Shown here piece by piece: positions 8,566 to 17,777 of a stretch of DNA of 64,000 bases. Position 1 is the first letter of the stretch. Every line of letters begins with the position of its first letter. The notes beneath the pieces are model-generated. The model worked only from the letters and a program-made list of their open reading frames with translations. It was not told the DNA's origin and searched no databases. The translations under genes were made by a program, and so were the position numbers. The stretch comes from Lachnospiraceae bacterium UBA3692 (GTDB lineage: Bacteria > Bacillota > Clostridia > Lachnospirales > Lachnospiraceae). The stretch is taken from the NCBI GenBank assembly GCA_002372815.1, contig DFIR01000023.1, positions 1 through 64,000 of the forward strand, given 5' to 3'.

Positions 8566-10389
8566 TCAGGCCAGCCTGACGCAAGTCCCCTCTGTGATTC
8601 CGCACTCGTTGAACGCATCCAGCCGCACATAGTACGCGCGGTCCCTGACCAGCGCGCCGATCCTGTGCTTTCCGTCCGCGAAGACCATGGCGCTGTGGTA
8701 CAGCTTGTCCGGGCTGTTCCCGAACAGGATGTTCCATCCCAGCGCATCCGCCTGCGGCGCGATCTCCACTTCCATGTCCGTATCCACGGTCCTTGCAGCG
8801 GAGAAAACGGGGACAGCCGGTGCCTCTCCTTCTCCGCGTCCGAACACCCGCAGGCCGCTGACGCAGGGCGCCTGCCCGTAGGGGACTTCCATCCCGCTCA
8901 GGCGCAGGTAACGGATCTGCATGCCTTCTTCACACACCCAGAGGTCGTGGGACAGGTCGGTCTCCGCCGCGGTCTTGTCCTCCAGGACCGTCCAGGTCTC
9001 CCCGTCCGCAGAGCCTTCCAGCTTCCAGCGGGTCACGGTCTGCGCTTCTTCAATGTAGCGGGCCTGGGAGCCGGGACGGATCTCGCCGGGGCAGGGAATG
9101 TCGATCCCGTCGTCGGCGAAGTTGATCTGCACCGCATGGACCTTGAAGGCTTTGCCCAGGTCCAGGCACAGCCACTCCGCCGGGGAGGCCGTCTGTGCGC
9201 GCCACCAGGTCTGCACGTTCTCCTCGGCCGCCAGCTCCGGGCCGTGGCCCTCTGCGGCGGAGGAGGCGGTCACCTTTTTGCCGGCGCTCAGGAGCATCCA
9301 GACGGGTCCCCGCCAGGGATCCTGCACACCGCCTGTGCACTCCTCTTCGCGCTCCGCCACTGCCAGCGGCCAGTCGCCGTAGCGCTGGTTGCAGAACAGC
9401 TCGCCGTCGGCGTCAAAACCGGCCGGCCAGATGCCCACGCGCCGCTCGAAATCGTGGTTCTTCGAGATCCGCATGGTCGCGGTGTGCCACCAGTTTCCGG
9501 ACAGGTCCCGCATGGTGGAGCCGTGGCCGGCGCCGGGGAGGAATCCGCCGGGCTTGTAGGAATACGGGTTGTTCTGCGCGGGTTCAAAGGGCCCGAGCGG
9601 ACTGTCGCCCACATACACGGCGTCGCAGTAAGTGTTGTACTGGGTGCCCGGGGCAGCGTACTGCAGGTAGTAGCGGCCCTCGTACTTGTCCATCCAGGCG
9701 CCCTCGATGTAGGGGCGGTCGGTGAACATTCCGCGGATCAGTGTCCGGATCTGCGCCGGCAGCTGGGACTCCGGAACGCCCTGCCGCTTCACGAACGCCT
9801 GATATTTGGCCTCCACCACCTCTTCGGACGCCGGAAGTGTGCTGTTGTTCTCTCCGATCCGCTCGTAACCGAAGCGCCAGGGGTCGCCTGCGATCAGGGC
9901 CTGCTTCTCTCCCATCGGCAGCATGGTCTCCGGGTCCAGCTCCACGCCGTAGATGGGCGTCTGGTTGGAGCAGCCCCAGTAGAAATAGATCCGGCCGTCG
10001 TCGTCCGCAAACAGGTTGGGATCCCAGAAGGGGAAATTGCCCTCCACCTTCTCGTAAGGGCCGTGCAGGATGTCCTTCGTGCGCCAGCGGTCGCAGTTCT
10101 GATCCCGGTTGGAGGCGCAGAGCCACACATAGTCGCCGATCACCCGCACGTCCGGCGCGTAGTCGTACAGCGGAAGATCCGCAGGCAGGCGGTGGTTGTC
10201 CCAGTGCACCAGATCGTCGGAGACCCAGACGCCCAGGGTCATGGACGCGAAGATATAATAGCGTCCCTGAAAGCAGATCATGGACGGATCCGCCGCCTCC
10301 CGGCAGATCTGGAGCTTCCCGTGCAGGCGGGGATCGGCGTTGAACTGATAGCGATAGTTGATGTTGACGGGGTTACAGTAATACTTCAT
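8566..10389 (-). CDS. Glycoside hydrolase family 43-type enzyme with C-terminal discoidin-like domain
   Basis: The 607-residue protein begins with a five-bladed propeller of GH43 type. AADPSMICF supplies the catalytic base, DPNLF the pKa-modulating aspartate and YIEGAWM the acid glutamate. After about residue 370 a galactose-binding F5/8 type C-like domain is seen (ENVQTWWRAQ, WLCLDLGK), then a fibronectin-like tail. GH43 members are mostly arabinofuranosidases, xylosidases or exo-galactanases; which one applies cannot be decided. No signal peptide is seen. The frame opens at 10545, but the ATG at 10389 has GGGGAGGT in front and overlaps the GH78 stop by 17 bp, implying translational coupling. 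Confidence 0.83.
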   Translation of the reverse strand: MKYYCNPVNINYRYQFNADPRLHGKLQICREAADPSMICFQGRYYIFASMTLGVWVSDDLVHWDNHRLPADLPLYDYAPDVRVIGDYVWLCASNRDQNCDRWRTKDILHGPYEKVEGNFPFWDPNLFADDDGRIYFYWGCSNQTPIYGVELDPETMLPMGEKQALIAGDPWRFGYERIGENNSTLPASEEVVEAKYQAFVKRQGVPESQLPAQIRTLIRGMFTDRPYIEGAWMDKYEGRYYLQYAAPGTQYNTYCDAVYVGDSPLGPFEPAQNNPYSYKPGGFLPGAGHGSTMRDLSGNWWHTATMRISKNHDFERRVGIWPAGFDADGELFCNQRYGDWPLAVAEREEECTGGVQDPWRGPVWMLLSAGKKVTASSAAEGHGPELAAEENVQTWWRAQTASPAEWLCLDLGKAFKVHAVQINFADDGIDIPCPGEIRPGSQARYIEEAQTVTRWKLEGSADGETWTVLEDKTAAETDLSHDLWVCEEGMQIRYLRLSGMEVPYGQAPCVSGLRVFGRGEGEAPAVPVFSAARTVDTDMEVEIAPQADALGWNILFGNSPDKLYHSAMVFADGKHRIGALVRDRAYYVRLDAFNECGITEGTCVRLA

Positions 10390-12958
10390 CTTGCACCTCC
10401 CCTGCATCTGCGTCATACGTTCTCCCGTCCGGCAGTTCGATGACAGCCGGCACGGGCAGTCTGAGCCGGAAGCGGATCCGGTCGTCCTCATAGCGCCAGG
10501 AACTCTCGATCCGGCCGACCGGCGACTGCCAGGTTCCCTCCGCATGGCCGAGGGAGCGGTCCGGTCTCGGGCAGATCCGGAGCTTTCCGGCCTGCAGACG
10601 GATCCCGCAGACCCCCTGCAGGAGCCATCCGGAGATCGCGCCGTACGAATAGTGGTTGAAGGAGTCGTGGACCGTGCCGTCCTCCCGGATGCCGTCCCAG
10701 GTCTCCCAGATGGTGGTGGCGCCTTTTTTCACGGCGTAGAGCCAGGAAGGGCACTTGTCCTGCAGCAGGAGCCGGTAAGCGGTCTCCGTATAGCCGTTGT
10801 CCGCCAGCACGCCGCACAGGAGCGGCGTGGAGAGAAAACCGGTGTTGAGCTGCCACCCGCTGCGCTCCACGAGCGCGTGCAGCTGCCAGGCGGCCTTGGG
10901 GATCTCTTCCTTGTCCAGGAGCCCGAACGCGATGGGACGGACATATTCCGCCTGGCGCTCCGAGCGGATCTCGCCCTTCTTCGTGCAGGTGTGGCGGTAG
11001 GCCTTGCGCACATTCGCCGCCAGTTCCGCATACTGCTGCGCGTCGTCCGTCTTCCCGAGGACCTCCGCGATCCGGGACAGCAGGTCCGCGGACCGGTAGT
11101 AGTAGGCCGTCGCCACTTCCGGGGCGCCGAACATCATCGTCTTCTTCATGACGTCCATGGAAGAGACGTCGGGCTCCAGCCACTCGCCGAAGTGGAAGCC
11201 CTGGTCCGCGAGATATTTCTTCCACGGGTTGCCCATATTGTGGATCCGGGTCTTCTGCGCTCGGCGGGCCGTGAAGTCCAGCCAGCGGCGCATCATCTCA
11301 TAATTCTCCTCCAGGATCGACGGGTCGCCGTAGGCCTCGTAGAGGGCCCAGGGCACCAGGATGCAGGCGTCGCCCCAGCCCGCGGAGCCCTGGAGCATCG
11401 CCGAGATCCTGCTGTCGCCGTAGTTGGGCGGCGCGATGTTGGGGACCAGGCCGTCCTCTTTCTGCGCGATCCGGAGGTCCGCCAGCCATTTGCGCAGCAC
11501 CGGGTAGCAGTCGGCGAGCATCACCCCTGTCGGGGCAAACGCACCCGCATCCCCCGTCCATCCCGCCCGCTCTCTCGTCGGGCAGTCCGTCGGCACGTCG
11601 CAGAAGTTGGACTTCATGCTCCAGAGGCTGTTCAGGAACAGGCGGTTGACATCCTCGTTTCCGCATCGGAAAGTGCCGGTCTGCTCCATCTCCGAGTAGA
11701 CAGCGATGGCCGTAAAAGCAGCGTCGGTGAGGTCAATGTCCGTCTCTACCTTGACGTAGCGGAACCCGAAGATGCTGAAGGAAGGCTTGTAGACATTCAG
11801 CCCTTCCTTGCACGTGTACACGATCTTCTGGGGGATGCCGCCGTTCTTGTTGCGGTCCCCGGGATCGAAGTTGGACTGGGTGAAATTGCCGTTCTCATCC
11901 AAGGTCTCGCCGTGCAGGAGCGTGATCGTCTGTCCGGCCCTGGCGGTCACGCGCAGCTCCGTGTAACCGGCGAGATTCTGGCCGAAGTCGACGACGGCGC
12001 TGCCGTCCGGCGTCCTGATGAGCTGCCCCGGAAAGCGCTCCTGCTCCTTCACGGGTACGCTGTCGCTGCCGCAGAGGACGTCATAGCCAAAGGCAGCGGT
12101 ATGTACGCGGTACCAGCCGCCCTCCGCTGTCCAGATCCCTTCCAGACGGGCGTCGTATACTTCGCCGATCTCCAGGTCGTTCAGGCGGATGGGTCCTCTG
12201 CTGCTGGCTTCCCAGTTCCCGTCGCTGCAGAGGACCGTCTTCCCGCCGGCCTCCAGCTGGCACAGGAGCGCCTGATCGCTGCCGAAGTAGTTCTGCAGGC
12301 CGTCCACGCCCACGTTGCCGCGGTACCAGCCGTCCCCCAGGACGACCCGGATCTCGTTCATGCCCGTGCGCAGAAGGCCGCTCACGTCGTAGGTCTGGAC
12401 CTGCAGGCGCTTCCTGTAGTCGTCGGTGCCGGGTGCGAGGACAAAGTCCCCGACTCTCTCCCCGTTCAGGCAGGCGACATACAGTCCGTGGCAGGTGATG
12501 TAGAGGCGGGCGTTCTCCGTCTGTTCCGCGTAGAACTGTCTGCGAAGACAGGCCGCGGGCTGACGCTTTCCGGCACCTTCGATGCCTGTTCCTGTCTCCG
12601 TGCCCGTTCCGTCTCCATCCTGGGGCTCCGTCTCGATCCACTGCGCCTGCCAGAGGGACGGCTCCGTGAGGCCGGTCTCAAACCGCGCCTCGCTCCAATC
12701 GCCCGCCTGGTCCTCCGCGTCCCAGAGGCGGATCTTCCACTGCACCTGCTGTGCCGGGGCCGCCGTATAGCCGCAGCGGGTCAGCAGGGCGCTGCTCTGC
12801 ACTTTGCCGCTGTCCCAGACCTTTTGTCCGTCCACGGAAGCGATGATCCGGTACGCGCTCTGCACGCCGCCGTCCGTGTTCCAGCTGAGCATCGGCTGCA
12901 CGGTCTCAAGGCCGATGGGATCCCGCATATGTTCTGTTCTCAGTCGGGTCGCAAGCAT
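10373..12958 (-). CDS. Glycoside hydrolase family 78 alpha-L-rhamnosidase
   Basis: The 861-residue protein has the usual Bac_rhamnosid order: an N-terminal beta domain, a carbohydrate-binding beta-sandwich (about 150-320), an (alpha/alpha)6 barrel (about 400-760) and a C-terminal beta domain. The family hallmark DCPTRERAGWTGDAG, near residue 460, holds catalytic acidic residues. It removes terminal alpha-L-rhamnose from plant glycans such as pectin side chains, or from plant glycosides. No signal peptide is visible. A GAGGT precedes the start, which lies 3 nt after the stop of the upstream isomerase-fold gene. The gene sits in the centre of the glycan operon and is the best clue that the substrate contains rhamnose. 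Confidence 0.9.
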   Translation of the reverse strand: MLATRLRTEHMRDPIGLETVQPMLSWNTDGGVQSAYRIIASVDGQKVWDSGKVQSSALLTRCGYTAAPAQQVQWKIRLWDAEDQAGDWSEARFETGLTEPSLWQAQWIETEPQDGDGTGTETGTGIEGAGKRQPAACLRRQFYAEQTENARLYITCHGLYVACLNGERVGDFVLAPGTDDYRKRLQVQTYDVSGLLRTGMNEIRVVLGDGWYRGNVGVDGLQNYFGSDQALLCQLEAGGKTVLCSDGNWEASSRGPIRLNDLEIGEVYDARLEGIWTAEGGWYRVHTAAFGYDVLCGSDSVPVKEQERFPGQLIRTPDGSAVVDFGQNLAGYTELRVTARAGQTITLLHGETLDENGNFTQSNFDPGDRNKNGGIPQKIVYTCKEGLNVYKPSFSIFGFRYVKVETDIDLTDAAFTAIAVYSEMEQTGTFRCGNEDVNRLFLNSLWSMKSNFCDVPTDCPTRERAGWTGDAGAFAPTGVMLADCYPVLRKWLADLRIAQKEDGLVPNIAPPNYGDSRISAMLQGSAGWGDACILVPWALYEAYGDPSILEENYEMMRRWLDFTARRAQKTRIHNMGNPWKKYLADQGFHFGEWLEPDVSSMDVMKKTMMFGAPEVATAYYYRSADLLSRIAEVLGKTDDAQQYAELAANVRKAYRHTCTKKGEIRSERQAEYVRPIAFGLLDKEEIPKAAWQLHALVERSGWQLNTGFLSTPLLCGVLADNGYTETAYRLLLQDKCPSWLYAVKKGATTIWETWDGIREDGTVHDSFNHYSYGAISGWLLQGVCGIRLQAGKLRICPRPDRSLGHAEGTWQSPVGRIESSWRYEDDRIRFRLRLPVPAVIELPDGRTYDADAGEVQDEVLL

Positions 12959-12961
12959 CTC

Positions 12962-13834
12962 TTACCTCTCTGTCGATCCTTCCCTGCCGATACGCTTCTC
13001 CCTGAGCCACGCAGCGCTCAGTTCCAGGCTCTTCACAGGATCCCTGTCGATCCAGTTCCGGTGGCTCTCCAGGACCACGGCGTCCACGCCGTTCCTGACC
13101 GCCTGCGCATACAGGGCGTCCAGGTCCATATTGCCGGTGCCGAGCTCCATGCTGTCCGCCTTGAGGATGGGCGTCATGGCGGGGCCCTTCTGACGGCTCC
13201 CCCGGTCGGTGGCGTGCCACATCTTCATGCGGCTCCCCAGCCGCTCCATCCAGGCGCGGGCGTCGGCGCCGCCGTCGATGAACCAGAAGCTGTCGAATTC
13301 GAAGTTCACGCAGGCCGGATCCGTCTCCGTGATCAGGATGTCATAGGCGCGCAGGCCCGGCCGCACCTGCAGCAGTTCCACGTTGTGGTTGTGGTAGAGC
13401 AGGGAGATCCCCGCCTTCTGCAGCTTTTCGCCGGCGCTGTTCAGTCTGGCCGCCAGATCGCGGACGCTCTTCTCGTCGCCGTAATCGAAGCGGTACATGC
13501 CCGTGATCACGATGCGGTCGGTCCCAAAGCTCCGCGCCTCGTCGATCACGGCCTCCGTCTCCTTCTCCAGAGAGCCCAGGTCCGCGTGGAGGCTGGCGAC
13601 CTCGAGGCCGCTCTCCGCGAGCAGTCCGTGCCAGTCCAGTTTTCCCCCGTTTCCGGTGGGCATGCCGGCGGCGCGCGTGAGCATCCGCACCATCAGCGAG
13701 GAGGGGTGAATCATGAAGCGGTTGAGTTCCAGGCCGTCGTAACCGGCGGCCCGGATCCTCCGAAGGGTCTCCCGCGCCTGCGCTTCCCGCGCCGTCACGG
13801 TGCCCAGCATGATCTGCTGTACGTATTTTTTCAT
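12962..13834 (-). CDS. Sugar phosphate isomerase/epimerase family (AP endonuclease 2-type TIM barrel)
   Basis: The 290-residue protein has the xylose isomerase-like TIM barrel fold. Recognisable strands include YDGLELNRF, VASLHADLG, LLYHNHNVEL (metal-binding His/Glu region), VNFEFDSFWF and VVLESH. Such proteins isomerise or epimerise keto-sugars, or process oxidised sugars; the substrate cannot be named. The upstream frame to 14173 belongs to the GH2 shadow. The ATG at 13834 overlaps the GH2 stop by 4 bp (ATGA), a standard coupled start. Its place among hydrolases suggests it handles a released monosaccharide or a 3-keto intermediate. Confidence 0.8.
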   Translation of the reverse strand: MKKYVQQIMLGTVTAREAQARETLRRIRAAGYDGLELNRFMIHPSSLMVRMLTRAAGMPTGNGGKLDWHGLLAESGLEVASLHADLGSLEKETEAVIDEARSFGTDRIVITGMYRFDYGDEKSVRDLAARLNSAGEKLQKAGISLLYHNHNVELLQVRPGLRAYDILITETDPACVNFEFDSFWFIDGGADARAWMERLGSRMKMWHATDRGSRQKGPAMTPILKADSMELGTGNMDLDALYAQAVRNGVDAVVLESHRNWIDRDPVKSLELSAAWLREKRIGREGSTER

Positions 13835-16029
13835 TTCGGAATTCCCTGTAAGATGCGGTTGAGCTGTTTGATGGACTGCTCGTCGGCGCCGCTCTGTTTC
13901 AGGAGGCTGATCATCGTCATACGGCCCATCATGCGCTGCAGTGCCGGATTGTCCTTGACCGCGTCCGCCACGTCGCCGCGCTCGGAGGCCCCCTTGGCCA
14001 TCATGGCGTCGATGACCGCGCCGGCCTTCGGGTTCTGCCGGATGTCGCCCAGCCTGTCCTGCACGGAGAAGCATGTGGGATCGATCTCCTCGGCGTCGAA
14101 CCAGTTGTTGACCGTGGCAGCGGCCTTGTTGAAGATGTAGCTCTCCTCCGGCTCGCTGACCCGCCGGATGCACATGACGTCGCTGCAGTCACCGGCCTCC
14201 GCCCGGACCAGGTGCTCGCCCATGAGCGGGATCCGGAACGTGAACACATAGCTGCCTTCCTGCGTGGCGACCAGGGTGTCATCCACATAGAGCCGGACCT
14301 CCGGCTGGTTGGAGCAGACCTTGATCTCCGTCTCCTCCTCGCAGCGGTTCTCGTAGCGCTTGCCGCAGAGATGGACGAAGGGCTCTTTCTGATTCCAGGC
14401 CGCCTTGTAGACGTAGAAAGCGTCCTTGCGCAGCTGCCGGTCGAAGGTCACGAGGCCCTTCTGGTTCTCGCCGTGCTTGCCGCCCTCGTCGCGCCCGTCC
14501 GCGGCAAAATCGAACAGGTTCCACACGTGGGTCGCCCAGAGGTAAGGCCGTGCCTCGATCATGCGCAGCATATGTTCATGATACACCACCTGATACTCCT
14601 CCGTGTAGTCGCCCTTGTCGGGATGGGAGGAATGGAAAGCCGGGTTGGCGTCCGCGCCGTACTCCGAGAAGCCGATGACGCGGTCCGGATACTTTGCGTG
14701 GTACTCGTCAAAAAACTCGTCGGTCTGCTCCAGCTCGCCCAGATACCAGCCGAAATACAGGTTGTAGCTGTTGATGTCCGGGATCTCCAGGATGGGGCTC
14801 TCGATCTCCAGCATGAAGACGTTGGCCATGGTGGTCAGGCGGGTCGGATCCATGCGGTGGCACAGGTCGTTCAGGAGGCGGTGGTTCTCCAGCAGCTCCT
14901 CATTCACGGGGCTGGCCGCCGTGATCTCGTTGGACAGGCCCCAGACGGCGATGCAGGGGTGGTTGTAGCACTGGGTGATCAGTTCCCGCATCTGGTCCAG
15001 CGTGTTCTGCCGGCCATTCGTCATGTGCATGGTGATGTAGGGGATCTCCGCCCAGACCACGATGCCGTTCTCGTCGCACAGGTCATAGAATTCCTGCGCG
15101 TGCTGGTAGTGGGCCAGCCGCAGCGTGTTGGCGCCGAGCTCCCGGATGATCTCCATGTCGCGCCTGTGGTCCTCGAGGGTCAGCGCGTTGCCCCGGCCCT
15201 TCAGGTCCTGGTGGCGGCTCACACCGCGCAGCGGATAGCTCCGGCCGTTGAGGATGAAGCCCTTCTCCGGGTCGCAGGCGAAGGTGCGGCAGCCGAAACG
15301 GGCGGATACCGCGTCGCCGCTTTCCAGCACGGCCTCTGCCGTGTAGAGGAAGGGATTGTCCACGCCGTCCCAGAGATGCACGTTTTCGATGTGGAAGACG
15401 GCTGTCCGCTCCACCGTCTGCGTCTCGCCGTTCACGGTGATGCGGACCTGCGGCGCGTTGTGCCAGGTCTCCACGGTGACGTCCGCGCATCCGTTCGCGA
15501 GGTCCACCTGCGGTGTCACCTTGATGCCGGGTGTGCCGTCCTTCAGGAGCTCGAAATGCTCCGCGGGCACGGCGATCAGGTTCACGGACCGGTACAGGCC
15601 GCCGTAGAAGGTGAAATCGGCCTTCTGCGGATAGACCGTCGTGTTGTCCTCATTGTTCACGGAGACGGCCAGCACGTTCTGCGCAGCCTCTCCCTCCTGC
15701 AGGAGCCCGGTCAGCTCGACGCGGAAGGCGGAATAGCCGCCCTCGTGGCGCGCGATCCGCTCCCCGTTCAGGAAGACCTCCGCCGTCATGGCCGCCCCGA
15801 GGAACTCCAGGAAGAGCCTCTCGCCGGCGCATTCAGCGCTGCTGAGGTCCCGCACATACCAGCAGGTCCCGCGGTGATAGTCATTGCCGCCGTCCTGGCC
15901 GTCCATGGCGTTCCAGGTGTGGGGAACCGTCACCGGTTCCCCCTGCGCTGCCAGACGGACCGCTTCCGCGGCGCTGCCTGCTGTCTTCACAAATTTCCAT
16001 CCGTCATGGAGCTGAGTGATCTTACGCAT
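13831..16029 (-). CDS. Glycoside hydrolase family 2 enzyme (beta-galactosidase-like)
   Basis: The 732-residue protein has the GH2 order: a sugar-binding jelly roll (PHTWNAMDGQDGGNDYHRG), an immunoglobulin-like domain, then a TIM barrel. GLSNEI carries the acid/base glutamate and GFSEYGAD the nucleophile. A helical tail of about 90 residues (from QNPKAGAV) extends the usual length. Activity may be beta-galactosidase or beta-glucuronidase; the sequence alone does not settle this. The ATG at 16029 is preferred over 16038 because AAAGGAG abuts the earlier ATG but lies 9 nt from the later one. The start overlaps the symporter stop by 8 bp. No signal peptide is present. Confidence 0.87.
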   Translation of the reverse strand: MRKITQLHDGWKFVKTAGSAAEAVRLAAQGEPVTVPHTWNAMDGQDGGNDYHRGTCWYVRDLSSAECAGERLFLEFLGAAMTAEVFLNGERIARHEGGYSAFRVELTGLLQEGEAAQNVLAVSVNNEDNTTVYPQKADFTFYGGLYRSVNLIAVPAEHFELLKDGTPGIKVTPQVDLANGCADVTVETWHNAPQVRITVNGETQTVERTAVFHIENVHLWDGVDNPFLYTAEAVLESGDAVSARFGCRTFACDPEKGFILNGRSYPLRGVSRHQDLKGRGNALTLEDHRRDMEIIRELGANTLRLAHYQHAQEFYDLCDENGIVVWAEIPYITMHMTNGRQNTLDQMRELITQCYNHPCIAVWGLSNEITAASPVNEELLENHRLLNDLCHRMDPTRLTTMANVFMLEIESPILEIPDINSYNLYFGWYLGELEQTDEFFDEYHAKYPDRVIGFSEYGADANPAFHSSHPDKGDYTEEYQVVYHEHMLRMIEARPYLWATHVWNLFDFAADGRDEGGKHGENQKGLVTFDRQLRKDAFYVYKAAWNQKEPFVHLCGKRYENRCEEETEIKVCSNQPEVRLYVDDTLVATQEGSYVFTFRIPLMGEHLVRAEAGDCSDVMCIRRVSEPEESYIFNKAAATVNNWFDAEEIDPTCFSVQDRLGDIRQNPKAGAVIDAMMAKGASERGDVADAVKDNPALQRMMGRMTMISLLKQSGADEQSIKQLNRILQGIPK

Positions 16030-17536
16030 TCTTTGCATCTCCTTTATGCAGTTCTTCTTCGAACAGATCCGCCTGCGCGGCCGCCTTGCGGTCCGCGATG
16101 CGCTTCTGGGTCTCGGCCATGGCCTCTTTGTCCAGTTTGCAGCTGCGCATTGCCCACAGCGTGCAGAGGAAGCCGAGGACCGCCAGGCCGTAGCGCAGGA
16201 ACATGGTCATCCAGAAGACGCCGCCGGTGGCCGGATCATCCGGCTGCGGCATGGTGGAGGTGTAGCCGATCAGCGCCACGCAGGCCGTCGCGATCGCCGC
16301 CGAGAAGGAGGACACGATCTTGTCGATCAGGCTGTAGGTGCCGGTGATGACCGCGGGGATATACTTGCCGCTGCGGTCCAGTTCGTAGTCGATGATATCT
16401 GCCATGAATCCTGTGTTGGCCGTCGTAATGCACATGGAAAAACCGTTCACCACGAAGGTCAGTACCACGAAGAGGATCATGGGCAGGCCCATGGAAGCGA
16501 TGCTGTGGGTCCCGGCCGTCAGACGGATAACGATGAAGAACACGATCATCACGACGTTGGCGATGAGGCTGTTCCGGGTCCAGGTGACGATGGACTCCTT
16601 GTTGCCGTGTCGGCCCGCATAGCGCGCGCCGAAGGCGGCAAACAGGATGGACGGAAGCATGCCGATCATACTCAGGGTCGTGGCCAGACCCATGTTGCCG
16701 ATCAGGATGCCGTTGAGCATGGTGCTGACGATGGAAGCAGAAGAGGCCTGCTGGGCGACCTTGTCGGAGGCGGCGGAAATGATGTAGCTCTGGAGAGGCT
16801 TGTTCTCTTTCAGAGCAGCGACCATATCGGAGATCTTGAGGTGCTCCTTTTTGCCGAGGCCGACGAAGTTCTCAGGCTTGTCGTATTCAGAGATCCCGAT
16901 GCAGACCAGCACGACACCGACTAAGGCCAGGCCGACGCACATCCACGTCACCACATTCAGGAATTCCTGGTTGAAGTTGCCTCCGAAGGCGGGCATCAGG
17001 CGTGTATACACGACGATGTTGAGCACCATGGGGGTCAGGTAATTCAGGACTGTCTGCCAGACACCGACGGTGGGACGCTGCTTCGGGTCATTGGTCATCA
17101 GGGCCGGCAGCGTCTGCGCGGTCATGTTGATGATGGTATAGCCGATGACGTAGAGCATGTAGAAGCCCAGGAAAGTGGCGACGCCGTGCCCCTTGCTGGA
17201 GAAGAAATTGAACATGCACAGAAGGCCTGCGCACTCGATCGCCCAGCCCAGGAACATCAGCGGGCGCACTTTGCCGAAAGGTGTGTTGAAGCGGTCATAG
17301 ACGAAGGCGAGCAGCGGATCCGTCACCGCGTCGAAGATCCTGGTGAAGGTCAATAGGCCGCCGACGGCTATGGTGGCGATGCCGTAGCCGATGCTGGCGC
17401 TGTAGCTGGCCAGGCCGATCAGGAAGTAGACGGCCATGCCGTTGAAGGCGTTGAAGGCCACCAGAATGATCTGCCAGAGTTTCGCGCGGCGGTACTGCAC
17501 AGTGTCCGCGGTGCCGTTCAGATGATTGTCTGCCAT
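16022..17536 (-). CDS. GPH family glycoside:cation symporter
   Basis: The 504-residue protein is a 12-helix transporter of the glycoside-pentoside-hexuronide family within MFS. The motif FTRIFDAVTDPLLAFVYDR after helix 2 is the classic GPH cation-site signature, and a second half begins near residue 245. It imports oligosaccharides or glycosides with Na+ or H+. As first gene of the minus-strand operon, and divergent from an AraC activator, it is the probable entry point for the substrate cut by the downstream hydrolases. An AAGGGGGA ribosome site precedes the ATG. Confidence 0.9.
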   Translation of the reverse strand: MADNHLNGTADTVQYRRAKLWQIILVAFNAFNGMAVYFLIGLASYSASIGYGIATIAVGGLLTFTRIFDAVTDPLLAFVYDRFNTPFGKVRPLMFLGWAIECAGLLCMFNFFSSKGHGVATFLGFYMLYVIGYTIINMTAQTLPALMTNDPKQRPTVGVWQTVLNYLTPMVLNIVVYTRLMPAFGGNFNQEFLNVVTWMCVGLALVGVVLVCIGISEYDKPENFVGLGKKEHLKISDMVAALKENKPLQSYIISAASDKVAQQASSASIVSTMLNGILIGNMGLATTLSMIGMLPSILFAAFGARYAGRHGNKESIVTWTRNSLIANVVMIVFFIVIRLTAGTHSIASMGLPMILFVVLTFVVNGFSMCITTANTGFMADIIDYELDRSGKYIPAVITGTYSLIDKIVSSFSAAIATACVALIGYTSTMPQPDDPATGGVFWMTMFLRYGLAVLGFLCTLWAMRSCKLDKEAMAETQKRIADRKAAAQADLFEEELHKGDAKNA

Positions 17537-17593
17537 GATGAATTGTCCCCCTTTTCAGATAATGATGAAGAGATATCTGTTCTTTACGATACA

Positions 17594-17623
17594 ATTGTAC
17601 ATAGAGGGGCATCCTGTCGTAAA
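17594..17623 (-). promoter_or_regulatory. Candidate promoter of the glycan operon
   Basis: On the minus strand TACAAT (17594-17599) lies 18 bp after TTTACG (17618-17623). The -35 is weak, as is usual for promoters that need an AraC-type activator. The position between the divergent genes fits. Confidence 0.45.
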
Positions 17624-17712
17624 TGTAAAAACATCCGGTGAAATGACAAAAATTCAGGATCATTACTTTCGCGAAGAATCGTTCTTTTCCACATTTTCTG
17701 CGCTGTTTTCGC

Positions 17713-17740
17713 TTGTTCCGCGGGAATGACATGATAAAAT
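17713..17740 (+). promoter_or_regulatory. Promoter of the AraC gene
   Basis: TTGTTC (17713-17718) and TAAAAT (17735-17740) are 16 bp apart, about 40 nt before the AraC start. Confidence 0.6.
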
Positions 17741-17777
17741 ATCCTTAGCACACGGCCATCTGCACCAGGAGGCGGAA

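Noticed and set aside
6964..14140. Very long plus-strand open frames (over 1100 codons) opposite the glycoside hydrolase genes
   Set aside because: They are antisense shadows of GC-rich codons in real minus-strand enzymes; translations are low-complexity His/Arg/Asp-rich, with no ribosome sites or family motifs.
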